Origin: Nymphaea colorata
Taxonomy: Eukaryota; Streptophyta; Magnoliopsida; Nymphaeales; Nymphaeaceae
Direction: 5' to 3'
Assembly: GCF_008831285.2 (NCBI RefSeq)
Contig: NC_045148.1
Span: forward strand, 13,432,802-13,496,801
Length of the DNA stretch: 64,000 nucleotides
Shown here piece after piece: positions 1-35,093 of this stretch; the stretch's first letter is position 1; each line of letters opens with the position of its first letter. The notes below the pieces were generated by a model. The model was not told the origin of the DNA. It made no database searches and saw only the letters and a list, made by a program, of their open reading frames with translations. The translations under genes were made by a program, and so were the position numbers.

Positions 1-138
1 TCCGGCAGGGTCACGTGGCCGGGATACCATGCCAGTTTGACGGAGGCTGAGGCCACTAAGTTCACGGTGGGTGAGTTCCTGGCAGGGACCAGCTGGTTGC
101 CTAACACCGAGGTCGCTTTCTACCCCGGTCTTCTCTGA
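1..138 (+). CDS. Pectinesterase, C-terminal end (partial, runs off the left edge)
   Basis: Reading from base 1 gives 45 codons and then TGA at 136-138. The peptide has the closing signature of plant pectinesterases: GRVTWPGYH near its start, then an EA..KFTV block, a WLPNT block and a terminal YPGLL. Pectinesterases remove methyl esters from cell-wall homogalacturonan after secretion. The catalytic residues lie further upstream, outside the window, so only the tail of the beta-helix domain is seen. No intron is visible in this piece. The family call rests on the WPGYH and WLP.T motifs; the subgroup (with or without an inhibitor pro-domain) cannot be told. Confidence 0.85.
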   Translation, partial: SGRVTWPGYHASLTEAEATKFTVGEFLAGTSWLPNTEVAFYPGLL

Positions 139-435
139 TCATCTCCCTCCTCCATGCTTACCTTGGTACCTCCATTTTTGAGAGTTGAAGTGGTCGGACA
201 TGTGTCCCTGTTGTTGCTGCTTTTGGGTGGAGTGAAGTATACATGTACAGATGGAGAAGAAAATTTGTTGGTATGGTGATGGCATGACTCACAGTCGGGA
301 CGGAGAGCATTTGAACGGCTCAATAAGCTCTCTTCTCTTTTGATAATAATTGTTGTTTGGCTTTGTTACATGGCTTAATTCCCCTCAAATAATTTCCTTC
401 TGTTTTAATAATTAAAAGAACTTTTTATACATTCT

Positions 436-440
<5 letters not shown>

Positions 441-473
<33 letters not shown>
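441..473. repeat. (TA)n microsatellite
   Basis: Uninterrupted alternating TA for 33 bases, followed by a mixed CA/CG stretch. Confidence 0.95.
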
Positions 474-475
<2 letters not shown>

Positions 476-2283
476 TGACACACACGCGCGTGCCGTAAAA
501 TTTTCTTAATGTCATGGAGATTTACAAGGAACGGACCAACCACTAGCTGTATAGATAAACCCCTGAATCACCTCTGTTTTGCTTTGTCAGTCCGATCATC
601 AACGGCAACTGACTTCTGTATATTCCTTCAAAGAGCATCGATCAAACACGAGTTCATCCGAAAGAAAATTTTGACGTCAGCTGCACGCTTGAATATTCTG
701 TTGGCATAGATTCGTTCCGTTTACTATCCATCTAGGTTAGGTGGCTTATCGTTCGGTAATGTGGATGAGACTTACAATTAAACAAAGGAATATCATAGGT
801 CTAACCGTATAATGCATGAAGTATTTGAGAATCATATAATATCTCCTTTATATGACGTGAAGAGTTGTTGTTAACCAAAAATCTTCACTAATTAACCACA
901 TAATTAAGATTCCACTAATCTATAAAGAGAATTCATATTGATGCTTACAAGTGATCGATATCGTTAATTATAAACTATTTCTTCTGCTAAGCCGTTGGGT
1001 TGTCATGGCCTGTTGACCCTCTAGAAATTAGAAAATAAACTAGTGCTGAAGTTGAAGTTATGTGTTCATTTTATAATAAGCTATATTGTTCAAGTCAATC
1101 TATTCAATAAAGTTAATTAAAAGGTTCAATTCAGAGATCATAGACGTTTTTTTCTAAAATAATAATAGTGGCAAAACGAGGCTGTAGCTATTTTAACAAC
1201 TCCTAAATTGCAAATTAATTAAATTAGAGAACATAGTAGGTCCAGAAACTGCTGGCGAATCAATTGGTGCACGTCACACAAGGTCAAGAAATGAAGTGCT
1301 TGAGTGCAAGCAGTTGTGGCACATTATGAAATTCTTCATCTAGCTAGCATTGTCTACAAAAGATCATGAGGGCGTTTTCATAAAAGAAACATTGCACTTT
1401 GGGAACACATTTTTAAGCATGTCGTCTATGCTTTTGTTTTGGAAAAGATAGTCATTATAGATTATGTTATTAAAATCCAACAATCGAATGTTAAACATGC
1501 ATATACAATCATACTATGTAGCATGAAGCACAAACATGGTGTTCTTAGCACATATATTTTATTTAAATCCATGTATTCTAAAAATATAAAATTCTTTATA
1601 TCAAATACCCCCGAAAGGTCTTGCAGCTCAACTTCGTCTAAGCCTTTCTTTTGTTCAGTTTTGACCAACAGTGAATTGTTGGTTTCAGAACTTACGTGTT
1701 TCTCTTAAATAAAGACATTATCGGTTGCTGTTTTACTTTTCCTCTTTGAAAATTGTATCATATCATTAACCAACAAAACCGATATCCGTAGATAATTAAC
1801 TTATCTTCCCATGCACTGTAAATTCAGACTGCAATTCTGGAATCTAAACATTTGACACATGTTCCCTAAACCTGTTTCTCTATTTATGTATTAGAAACAA
1901 TTTGCATGGGTGAATAGTCATGAACCTGATTCGTGTCGTGTTTTCATGACCACCAAGTTTGGTTAATCCATTAGAAGTCCGTGAGAATCTTCTGGGTCTT
2001 TGTTTGAGAACGGGTGACTTAATGCATCTCGTAAGCCACGAGTAGAGTCCACGCTTTATGAAAAATAAGATTCAAATCCTCAAACTGCTTCTGATCTCAC
2101 CCAATACGTATCGCAACAACAGGAAATTGAAAAAAAAAACAATAAGATATTCTAACTAAGCGAAGGCACATAGATCGTGTTAGAACTGGAAACCGCGTTC
2201 ATGAGGATGACCGTCTCAGGCGGGTCCATTGCCTGCTTATCCTCCCCTGTTTCATTTCATTTTATATATCAAATCAATTCTCC

Positions 2284-2373
2284 CATGCATGGTAGATCGT
2301 CTGTGCTTTTTGCCTCGAGCTATCCTTCCATGCATGGTAGATCATCTGTGCTCTTTGCCTCGATCTATCCTTC
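2284..2373. repeat. Tandem duplication, 45 bp x 2, in the promoter of alanine aminotransferase 1
   Basis: Two adjacent 45-bp copies, 2284-2328 and 2329-2373, each beginning CATGCATGGTAGATC, with only a few mismatches. Each copy carries CATGCATG, which contains the RY element (CATGCA) bound by B3 factors. The array ends about 190 bp upstream of the likely TATA box. Confidence 0.85.
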
Positions 2374-2563
2374 GTATCCAACTTGAAATTACCAATTCAG
2401 CCCTTCTCATGGACTTTGGACCCCCCACTGGGATCCGAAGTGGTGAAGTTCCTCCAAGCAACTTTCTTGCAGACGACCGTTGACATCATGAATGATTTCC
2501 CTCCAAATCGTGGGCTCCCTCTCTCTCTCTCTCCCTTTTGCAGGATCAGGTGTTTGAGATTGA

Positions 2564-2571
2564 TATAAATA
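2564..2571 (+). promoter_or_regulatory. TATA box of alanine aminotransferase 1
   Basis: TATAAATA lies 87 bp upstream of the ATG at 2651. This would put transcription start near 2595 and give a 5' leader of about 55 nt. A CT-rich stretch lies just upstream at 2519-2534. Confidence 0.6.
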
Positions 2572-2650
2572 GCGCGTAAGGGGCTGTTTGTTCGCTACAT
2601 TGCAATCTTTTCTTCCTTATCACCTCTACTCCCTTCGATCTGCTGCAGCG

Positions 2651-14706
<12,056 letters not shown>

Positions 14707-14955
14707 TTTTCAGAAGACATGGTGGGTGGGAATCGATGCCGGTGAGCGTTTTGACGGACTACGGATGGTGTGGATCGATGGAGGTGATGGCATCCGACGA
14801 CGTGCACGCCCCGTCCTCATGTTAGTTTACGAACTACGACGCCTTGCCTCCGAGCCGCCCGTTGAAACAATCTAAAGGCAATCCAGTGGGCTGCCTGCCT
14901 CCCGCTCTAAGCCTCTTTCTTCTTCGTCGGTTGCATCAGCAGGGTGAGAAGACTG

Positions 14956-14963
14956 TATATATA
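14956..14963 (+). promoter_or_regulatory. Likely TATA box of alanine aminotransferase 2
   Basis: TATATATA followed by G sits 29 bp before the upstream ATG (14985) and 137 bp before the second in-frame ATG (15093). A start site about 30 bp downstream would fall almost on the first ATG, which bears on whether the targeting peptide is made. Confidence 0.45.
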
Positions 14964-14984
14964 GAGTTAAGGGGGTAGCCAAAG

Positions 14985-24128
<9,144 letters not shown>

Positions 24129-24265
24129 AGTTACCTGCTTGCCAGACTCGCCTTATAATAAAATTCTCGTCATCCATGTTTTCCATCGGTATGGATGATT
24201 CAAAAATCTCTTCTGTATCATTGACCCATGAAGCGCATCGAGTGTTTTTCCTTTTTCCAGTCATT

Positions 24266-24271
24266 AATAAA
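24266..24271 (+). terminator. Candidate polyadenylation signal of alanine aminotransferase 2
   Basis: AATAAA, 138 nt after the stop codon and in a T-rich context. Plant poly(A) signals are loose, so this is only the most canonical candidate. Confidence 0.4.
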
Positions 24272-25553
24272 TGGTAAATGTCTTTACCGATTGTGCTAAT
24301 TTAGATATAGTTGGAATTCGTGATTATAGACTCAAAGGAAATTAGCAATATGTTGAAATCCGAAGGCTCAAAAATTTAGTGAATCGGAGTATCCAATCGA
24401 ATGGATGGAAAAAAAAAGTAGTTTAAAATTTTGAATACATAATTAAAATATCATAAAAGGAGAAAAAAATTAAAAAAGGATAATTCACATTTTTTTTTAT
24501 TTTTCTCCTCTCTGACATTTTTGTAATTTATTTTAATTGTTGAGTTCAAAATCTTTTTACTTCAAATGCACCAAAAAATCGTCCTATCTGGAACGGCCCT
24601 CGAATTTGCCCCTATTGGATCGAAAGAGGGCCAATTCCATCCCAAACTGGAAATCAGTAGATGCACTCGGCTTGCGATGGTTATTAATAGCATTAAAAGA
24701 CATTGTTCTATCAGGCACAGCTAACTTGGAAGTTAAACTATGCTATACAGCCGATCTCTTCTTAATTGGCCATGATGTGGGACCATTCCAGACAACATAT
24801 TCATCCATCTCGGACGGAGGCAGAAAGTTGCAAAAATTAATTTCCTAAAGGAACCGGTCTTTTACATCACACAAATAGTGCATATATCTGCATTTTCGTC
24901 GGTACATCTTTGTTGATTTTTCAGTTGGGGAAAGGTTATCTTAGTCACATTTTCGAACATTAATATCTGGGCACGTGTTGTCTTTGGTAAACAACCCACC
25001 CTTTCAATTGCATTAACGTAAAGCCTCTTTCCATGAATCAATACATGGTTCCACTCTCACAAGGACCCCGCCCACCCTTTGTTCTATTACTCCCAAAAAG
25101 TATCACCGATCGTGGGATTTTCCCTGGCGAAAGCACATCAAACCACTACGATTTTCAGATGTTGCTCGTAGATCGAGTAAAAGCAGACAATTATTTGAGC
25201 GCTCAATTTCTCTTGATCATCCACAAACATAATGGGTCAACTGAGATTTCTCCAAAAAAGTATGTTTTAGCATATAGGGAAATTGGAAAGCGTGAAAGCC
25301 CTGCAGCGAGCTTGCAATCAAACACATGCATTTCAAGATACTTTTTAATAAAAAGGATGCAAAAAAACAAAAAAAGCCACAAGGGTGACCACATGTTTCC
25401 CAAAAGGTGAAACACTCGAGCAATTAAAATAAAAATCCTACCAAAGGTGAATGTGGAGTGAAGACTCAAAATGATACCGCTGGCCAAGAGGATACAGCAA
25501 TTAATCAATATATTCTAGTACAGCACTAACAGGTTTACCATTCATCAGATCTC
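24272..25553. other. Intergenic region between convergent alanine aminotransferase 2 and proteasome alpha-5
   Basis: The two genes run tail to tail. The region is AT-rich with no recognisable coding sequence; it should contain the 3' UTRs of both. Confidence 0.55.
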
Positions 25554-29881
<4,328 letters not shown>

Positions 29882-30414
29882 TTTCCCGTTAGCCCAAAAA
29901 GCAGAAGGCGAAGACCTAGCCACGAAATCAGGATAGACCCTGGAATGGAACGACGGACTCAGGCAACGAATGAAATAACGAAGAATCCCTAATGAAGGGA
30001 AGGAATTGGAACTGGAAATAGAGGAGAATCGGAACACTTACTGGCGGAGAGGTAGAGGGAAAAAGGCGGACGCAAGCAAGCAAGATGCCGGCACAGTCTT
30101 GCGACGCAAGACTTCTAGGGGTGTAATTGGATCGGGTCCAGCGGATACAAGCTGCATTGCCTGAAGTGAGTTGTCCGACCCATATTCGGTTTTAAGACCG
30201 AAGCCTGAGTCCGGTTATCATCGTCGACGCGGACCTCAGCACGAGCAGCCTTCAGGCTTCCACGCTGCCTCGTGGGCGAAGTTCTCTACAAAAATTTGGG
30301 CGCGCAACGGCGCTTGCGTTTGAATAAAAAAGAATAATAAATTCCCCCAATTTCTATCCCCTTCTCAATCAGATCTCCCTCTCCCTCTCTCCCTCTCCCG
30401 CGGGAGGTAGTCCC
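29882..30414. promoter_or_regulatory. Divergent promoter between proteasome alpha-5 (-) and RAD51 (+)
   Basis: Only 533 bp separate the two start codons, so both transcripts must start here. On the minus strand, CCGCCA followed by GTAAGTG at about 30041 looks like the donor of a short 5' UTR intron for the proteasome gene. A perfect palindrome lies at 30095-30113. CT-rich leader sequence (30372-30399) precedes the RAD51 ATG. No clear TATA box is seen in either direction, as is common in housekeeping promoters. Confidence 0.6.
30095..30113. promoter_or_regulatory. Palindromic SOG1-type site CTT(N7)AAG
   Basis: AGTCTTGCGACGCAAGACT is a perfect 19-bp palindrome with 9-bp arms and one central base. 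Its core, CTTGCGACGCAAG at 30098-30110, fits CTT(N7)AAG, the consensus reported for the plant NAC factor SOG1, which activates DNA-repair genes including RAD51 after DNA damage. It lies 305 bp upstream of the RAD51 ATG. Binding is inferred, not shown. Confidence 0.5.
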
Positions 30415-30861
30415 ATGAAGCAGCAGCATCGCAGGCATGAGAAAGCGGTGGAGGAGGAGCACGAGGCTGAGGATATGCAGCATGGTCCCTTCCCCGTCGA
30501 GCAACTTCAGGTGACCTCTCTCTGCTTCATACATTCTTCACTAAGCAGATAAAATTCTGCAGATTCCTCGTTTTCGTTCCGCTCCAGATTGTGTTGCTTG
30601 GTTAGTAATCGCTTTCTGCAATTGTTTGGTTTTCTTTGGTATCTGAGTTGGACGTCGGAGGAAGCTATATCTTATCTGGGTCTTGGTTGTGCTTATTAGT
30701 AATTCTGACCTACAGCTTGGGGCTGGGCTGTAGATCGATGTTCTTCATGTGCTTGTCCTCGGTAGTGACTTCACGTGGTTGCCCTCGTTTTGTGTGACTT
30801 TGGGCGCTGAATTGCTTCTTCGTCGTTTTGAGCTAAGATACCAGGGTGCGCCTGAAATCAA

Positions 30862-30901
30862 GTCGCACCCGCGTCCATGTCGACGCGGACGCGGGTGCGA
30901 C
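30862..30901. repeat. Perfect GC-rich hairpin in RAD51 intron 1
   Basis: Arms of 15 bp, 30862-30876 (GTCGCACCCGCGTCC) and its exact complement at 30887-30901, are separated by a 10-base loop. It lies in an unusually GC-rich island within an otherwise AT-rich intron. Confidence 0.85.
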
Positions 30902-32395
30902 CTTGGTTCGCACCCAAAACTTTCAACTCTGAGTCGGGTGCGGTCAGCCGCAGCTGACGACTCGTCGGGTGCGGTAAAAAACGAGTCGGCTGTTTTTTAA
31001 GATTTTTTTTTTTTATTATTTTCATTGAGAACGTTAGGACTTAGGGCACGATTCTCGCCTTTGCCGCAGCCCGCTGCTCTCCTCTCTCTCCTGCGACTGC
31101 AACTTTGCGAGACTGCGATCCTTTCCTCCCTTCCACCGGCGTCGGCTGCGATCGTCCTTTCCACCGGCGGCAGCTTCCTCTACAGTCAAAGGGCTCACGT
31201 CTCTAGGTCTCTTCGTTCGTTCCATGCTCACGTCTCGGGGTCTCTTCGTTCGTTCTCTTCAGTGGAGCCGATGAACGGTGGCATCCTGTGTGATATCACA
31301 TGAGTGAGGCCTCCATCCCTTCTCTGTCTCTCCCTAACCATTCCTTCTGCGCTTGCCCACATCACTGACATCATTGATCTTACCGATATTCCCGATTTCC
31401 TCCTCATCGAGCTTTTTCTTGTAACTTGTAAGTGTTCGTGTTGTTCTCTGGCTTTCCTCTTTCAGAGATGATTTTTTGGGACTTGGTTGGTGTTATTTTC
31501 TCCCATTGAGTATGGGGCGGTTGGTTTCATTTGCTGTTTGAGTGGAAGTATAGAAGAATGAATTTGGAGCTCTATTGTCTGTCTCTTTTGCGAAATCTTG
31601 ATGATCTGATTGAATTCCCAAATGCTCTAGTGAATTCAGGAATTGTGTTTTCCCTTTGTCCTAATTAATAGTTTCGAACTTTCGGTGGTTTTCTTCTCTT
31701 TTTTTTTTTCCAATTTTAGATGTTTTATGTTATTTACTGCTTTAGTCTAGTCTGTTCACTCTGTTGTTGTTCCTTTTGCTTTCTCTTTTCTCTTTAGCAT
31801 GTGTAAATTGTAATATGCGGCTTACCGTGTGATGGCATCATTTCCCCCTTCGTAACCATTAAAAGCTAGATCTTCATTACTGTGTACAATGTAAATTAGT
31901 GTACCCTATCAATATCATCTCTTGTTTTACCTTTGTTTGCCTCCACTGGGTGTGTGTCTTTTCTCTTTTCCTTTATTCTTAAAGTTTCTGGCCTTCATAC
32001 AGTTGGCTCATATACTTTTGTTTCCTATTGTTAACTGTTAAGTGTATTCATGACCATAAACTATATAAATCTTTTTTTTGTCATCAGTTCATTAATTTGA
32101 TTGTTATTCTCATCAGTTCATGAGTTTGATTGTCATATTGCACTTCTTATTTGCTTAATATGCTAGTGCGCAATTATGCATAATAGTTCTTGTACTTCTA
32201 TTATGAGGTTTAGTATGGAATTATGTTGTGCAGATATGGATATCTATCAATGAATGTGATTCTGTGAATTCAAATTAGAGTATATTTCTTGTCAAATGTT
32301 GAACTGATGATGAATAATGATATCATGATTAGTAAATTGTAATTTTGATCTTGTTATTTAATAATTTTGTGGTTTATAGACAATTTTTTGTCATA

Positions 32396-32426
<31 letters not shown>

Positions 32427-33711
32427 AAATACTCTTGCTGCACCGCTGCACCTAAATTTTTAGAGATGTGCTGCGCCGGCACCCGCACCCGACACTCAGG
32501 TGACATAGGTTTTGAGCATCGCTTTCTTGATACACTTCACCTTTCGGATCAAAATGAGTTATTCTTACCAGTTGATTTTCACAATTTGTGATTCTTGGGT
32601 GGTAGGTTCACGGATATTGAAGCAGTTGACGTTCCCGATTTGATTTCTTGAATTGTGAGCTGGGTTTGCCCCACTGAATTGATGGCCTTTTTCTGTTTTT
32701 TTTTTCTTTTGTATTTCAATTTCATTCCACCTAGGTAATTTGGACCTTAATTAGTTTCGATCTGTTTGGTTTCAAGCAAATGAACTACAACGTTTTGATC
32801 CGTTTCCTTTCTTAGATGCCTACATCCTTTTTGTTGGTATTTTGCTTCCGGGTGTTGGTTCTTTGTTTCTTGATCTGGGTATGATTTCTTTAAGATTTTA
32901 AATTTATCCTATGAACTTTTCACTTTTTGTTATACCAATTTTTTGTTGTTATTTGGCATAAATTTTGGTGCTACTGTATCTGCTTAGTTGGATTTTTCAT
33001 CAATCATTAATGAACCATTAGTTTCAGGAACCGTTATTTCTTTTCTCCTGGTAAATTTTTTGCTATGGTTTTGGGAGTGCAGTACTGTCAAATGGAGAAA
33101 TGTGTTGCGGAAATTCTTTCTTCTTCTCTTTTCCTCCTAGCTGTTCATATATCCCCTTGTTTATCTACACAGACTCACAGAGAGAAACTGCGACTAAGTA
33201 GGCCATAAATCGTTCTTCTTTAATCCAGTTTGTATTAGAGAAGTCTAATTTTGCCCGTTCTTGATTTCTGTCCCTTTATATGATGACATAATACATCTGA
33301 TTTACCACCTGTTGGGCACTAATCATTTTAACTTTCCATATTTAAGGCATCTGGAATTGCTGCAGTTGATGTCAAAAAGCTCAAAGATCCGGGCCTTTGT
33401 ACACTGGAAGCTGTGGTCTATTTACCAAGGAAGGAACTCTTGCAAATCAAAGGGATCACCGAGGCAAAAGTTGATAAGACTATTGAAGCAGGCATGTCAT
33501 CGTGATTGATAATTACATTTTTCTGTGTTTAATGTCCTTTGTCTAGTTCTTTCTGGAGCAAATTCCATCTTGCAAATGTTTTTATTATAACATTCTAAAA
33601 GTTTATGCCTCTTCTGATTTTCTGTGTTTTTGTCTTGTGCAGCATCTAAGCTGGTCCTGCTGGGATTCACCAATGCTAGCCAGACGCATGCTCAACGGCT
33701 TGAAATCATTC

Positions 33712-33810
33712 AGATAACTTCTCGTTCTAGAGGACTTGACAAGATTTTAAAACTTGACATGTTCAAGCCCTCTAAAATCATGTCAAGTTCTCTGGAACCA
33801 GAAGTTATCT
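33712..33810. repeat. Inverted repeat of RAD51 exon sequence at the rearrangement breakpoint
   Basis: The 37-bp forward arm 33712-33748 (coding for ITSRSRGLDKI) is matched by an inverted copy at 33774-33810 with 33 of 37 bases identical; the loop is 25 bases. The inverted arm, read on the minus strand, encodes ITSGSREL, which is closer to the usual RAD51 sequence than the forward arm. It marks where normal exon structure stops. Confidence 0.88.
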
Positions 33811-33817
33811 TAATGAA

Positions 33818-34524
33818 CATCCCTCCAGCACTCTATGTTTATGGCCACATGAATAATTACTTGCTGCAAATTTGAGTTTCTGTTATCCTGACAGTAAATC
33901 ACTTGCTCTTTTGTTTGTAACTGAGTGTTCACTTGTTTATGCTTCTCCACTGCTGGAATTCTCTTTTGCACCATCTCATGGTGCATATCTTGCAGAAAAC
34001 TGTTTCGTGCGTTTTTCCATTTTTCATAATTTTTGTGCAGAAAAAATCCTAGTGGAAGAACGGCTTCCACACAGCATGCTGGCATCAACTAATTAGAAGT
34101 TCTCCTACGATACAGGCTCACATGATGATGGAGTTGCTCTTAAGTTCAGAGAAAGATGGCATCTTGTGCCCTATTCGGCAGTATCCCCTATACGACATCT
34201 ATAACTCTTCATGGTGGCACTCTTGTACGTTCTCTCTCTCTCTCTTTTATATATATATATATATCTGTGTGTGCGTGTCAAATGTTCACCTGAACTTTGA
34301 GGGAATTGTCTATACAGCAGACAATTGTGTCCAGCTCCTTAACATGCTGTTCTCAGGTGTTCAGCAATGCTGGATTCATTAGGCCTAGAAACAATTTCTC
34401 AATCAGTCTCAAGATCTGATTTTGTAAGCCATATGTAGACGTCAAACTCTGAGCCTGTGCAAACACCTTAACCTATCCTTAGAAATTTCGTACGATGTGA
34501 GAAATACTGGTATGGGTTCTAAGT
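33818..34524 (+). pseudogene. Mosaic fragment of alanine aminotransferase copy 1 inside the RAD51 locus
   Basis: Three adjoining blocks match copy 1 at roughly 90% by eye. 33818-34018 matches intron 3 (4358-4560) in the same orientation. 34018-34098 matches intron 3 (4579-4659) inverted. 34100-34524 matches the end of intron 7, exon 8 and the first part of intron 8 (6277-6705) in the same orientation, including the [15 protein letters not shown] codons. A 2-base deletion in the exon 8 copy (TACGACATC against TACTCTGCATC) breaks the frame, so it is not coding. The source is copy 1 rather than copy 2, because intron sequence is shared only with copy 1. Confidence 0.88.
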
Positions 34525-34987
34525 TATATAGTTGTCTTTCATGGTCGTTGGCAGCACTCTTACCAGTGAACTTGAAAAGCTTGGCAAAATCCAGTGGCAA
34601 CTAGTTGCATGTATTTCTTGGAACAATGTATCTCATAGGAATATATTAGCTTTCAAAATGCATGTTGATGAATTATTTTCTTTTTTAGCTACCTTTGGAT
34701 CAAGGAGGTGGTGAAGGAAAAGCAATGTACATTGATGCAGAAGGAACATTCAGGCCACAACAGCTTCTACAGATTGCGGAAAGGTACATCATTTTCTATT
34801 TCAACCCTTGCCTGTTACAAGCTATTCACTAACAAATTCTCTTTGAAAGTGCAGATTTGGATTAAATGGTGCTGATGTATTGGAGAATGTTGCTTATGCT
34901 AGAGCCTATAATACTGATCATCAATCAAGGCTTCTTTTGGAAGCAGCCTCAATGATGGTGGAAACCAGGTGTGCTTAGCTTTGTTAG

Positions 34988-35093
34988 GATAGTATTGCCA
35001 TCATGGAACTGCATATAATTAGGAGCTTTTAAGGTTACAAGATAGTAGTGCAATCATGGAACTACATATAATGAGGAACTTTTAAGATTACGC
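34988..35093. repeat. Tandem duplication, 53 bp x 2, in a RAD51 intron
   Basis: Copies starting at 34988 and 35041 share GATAGTA and ATCATGGAACT with several mismatches, so this is an older duplication than the other arrays in the window. Confidence 0.7.

Larger units (their letters stand above)
139..2563. other. Intergenic region, pectinesterase to alanine aminotransferase 1
   Basis: AT-rich spacer. Open frames here are short (under 90 codons) with no recognisable motif. It contains a (TA)n run at 441-473 and a duplicated 45-bp block at 2284-2373. The right end is the promoter of the aminotransferase gene. I see no gene or RNA gene. Confidence 0.6.

Noticed and set aside
29882-29891. Possible E2F site TTTTCCCGTT near the proteasome ATG
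   Set aside because: It misses the last consensus position of WTTSSCSS, and it lies almost at the start codon.
33810-34088. 92-codon minus-strand frame in the RAD51 locus, and its relative at 4352-4537
   Set aside because: Both are the same duplicated aminotransferase intron 3 sequence read on the other strand; not a gene.
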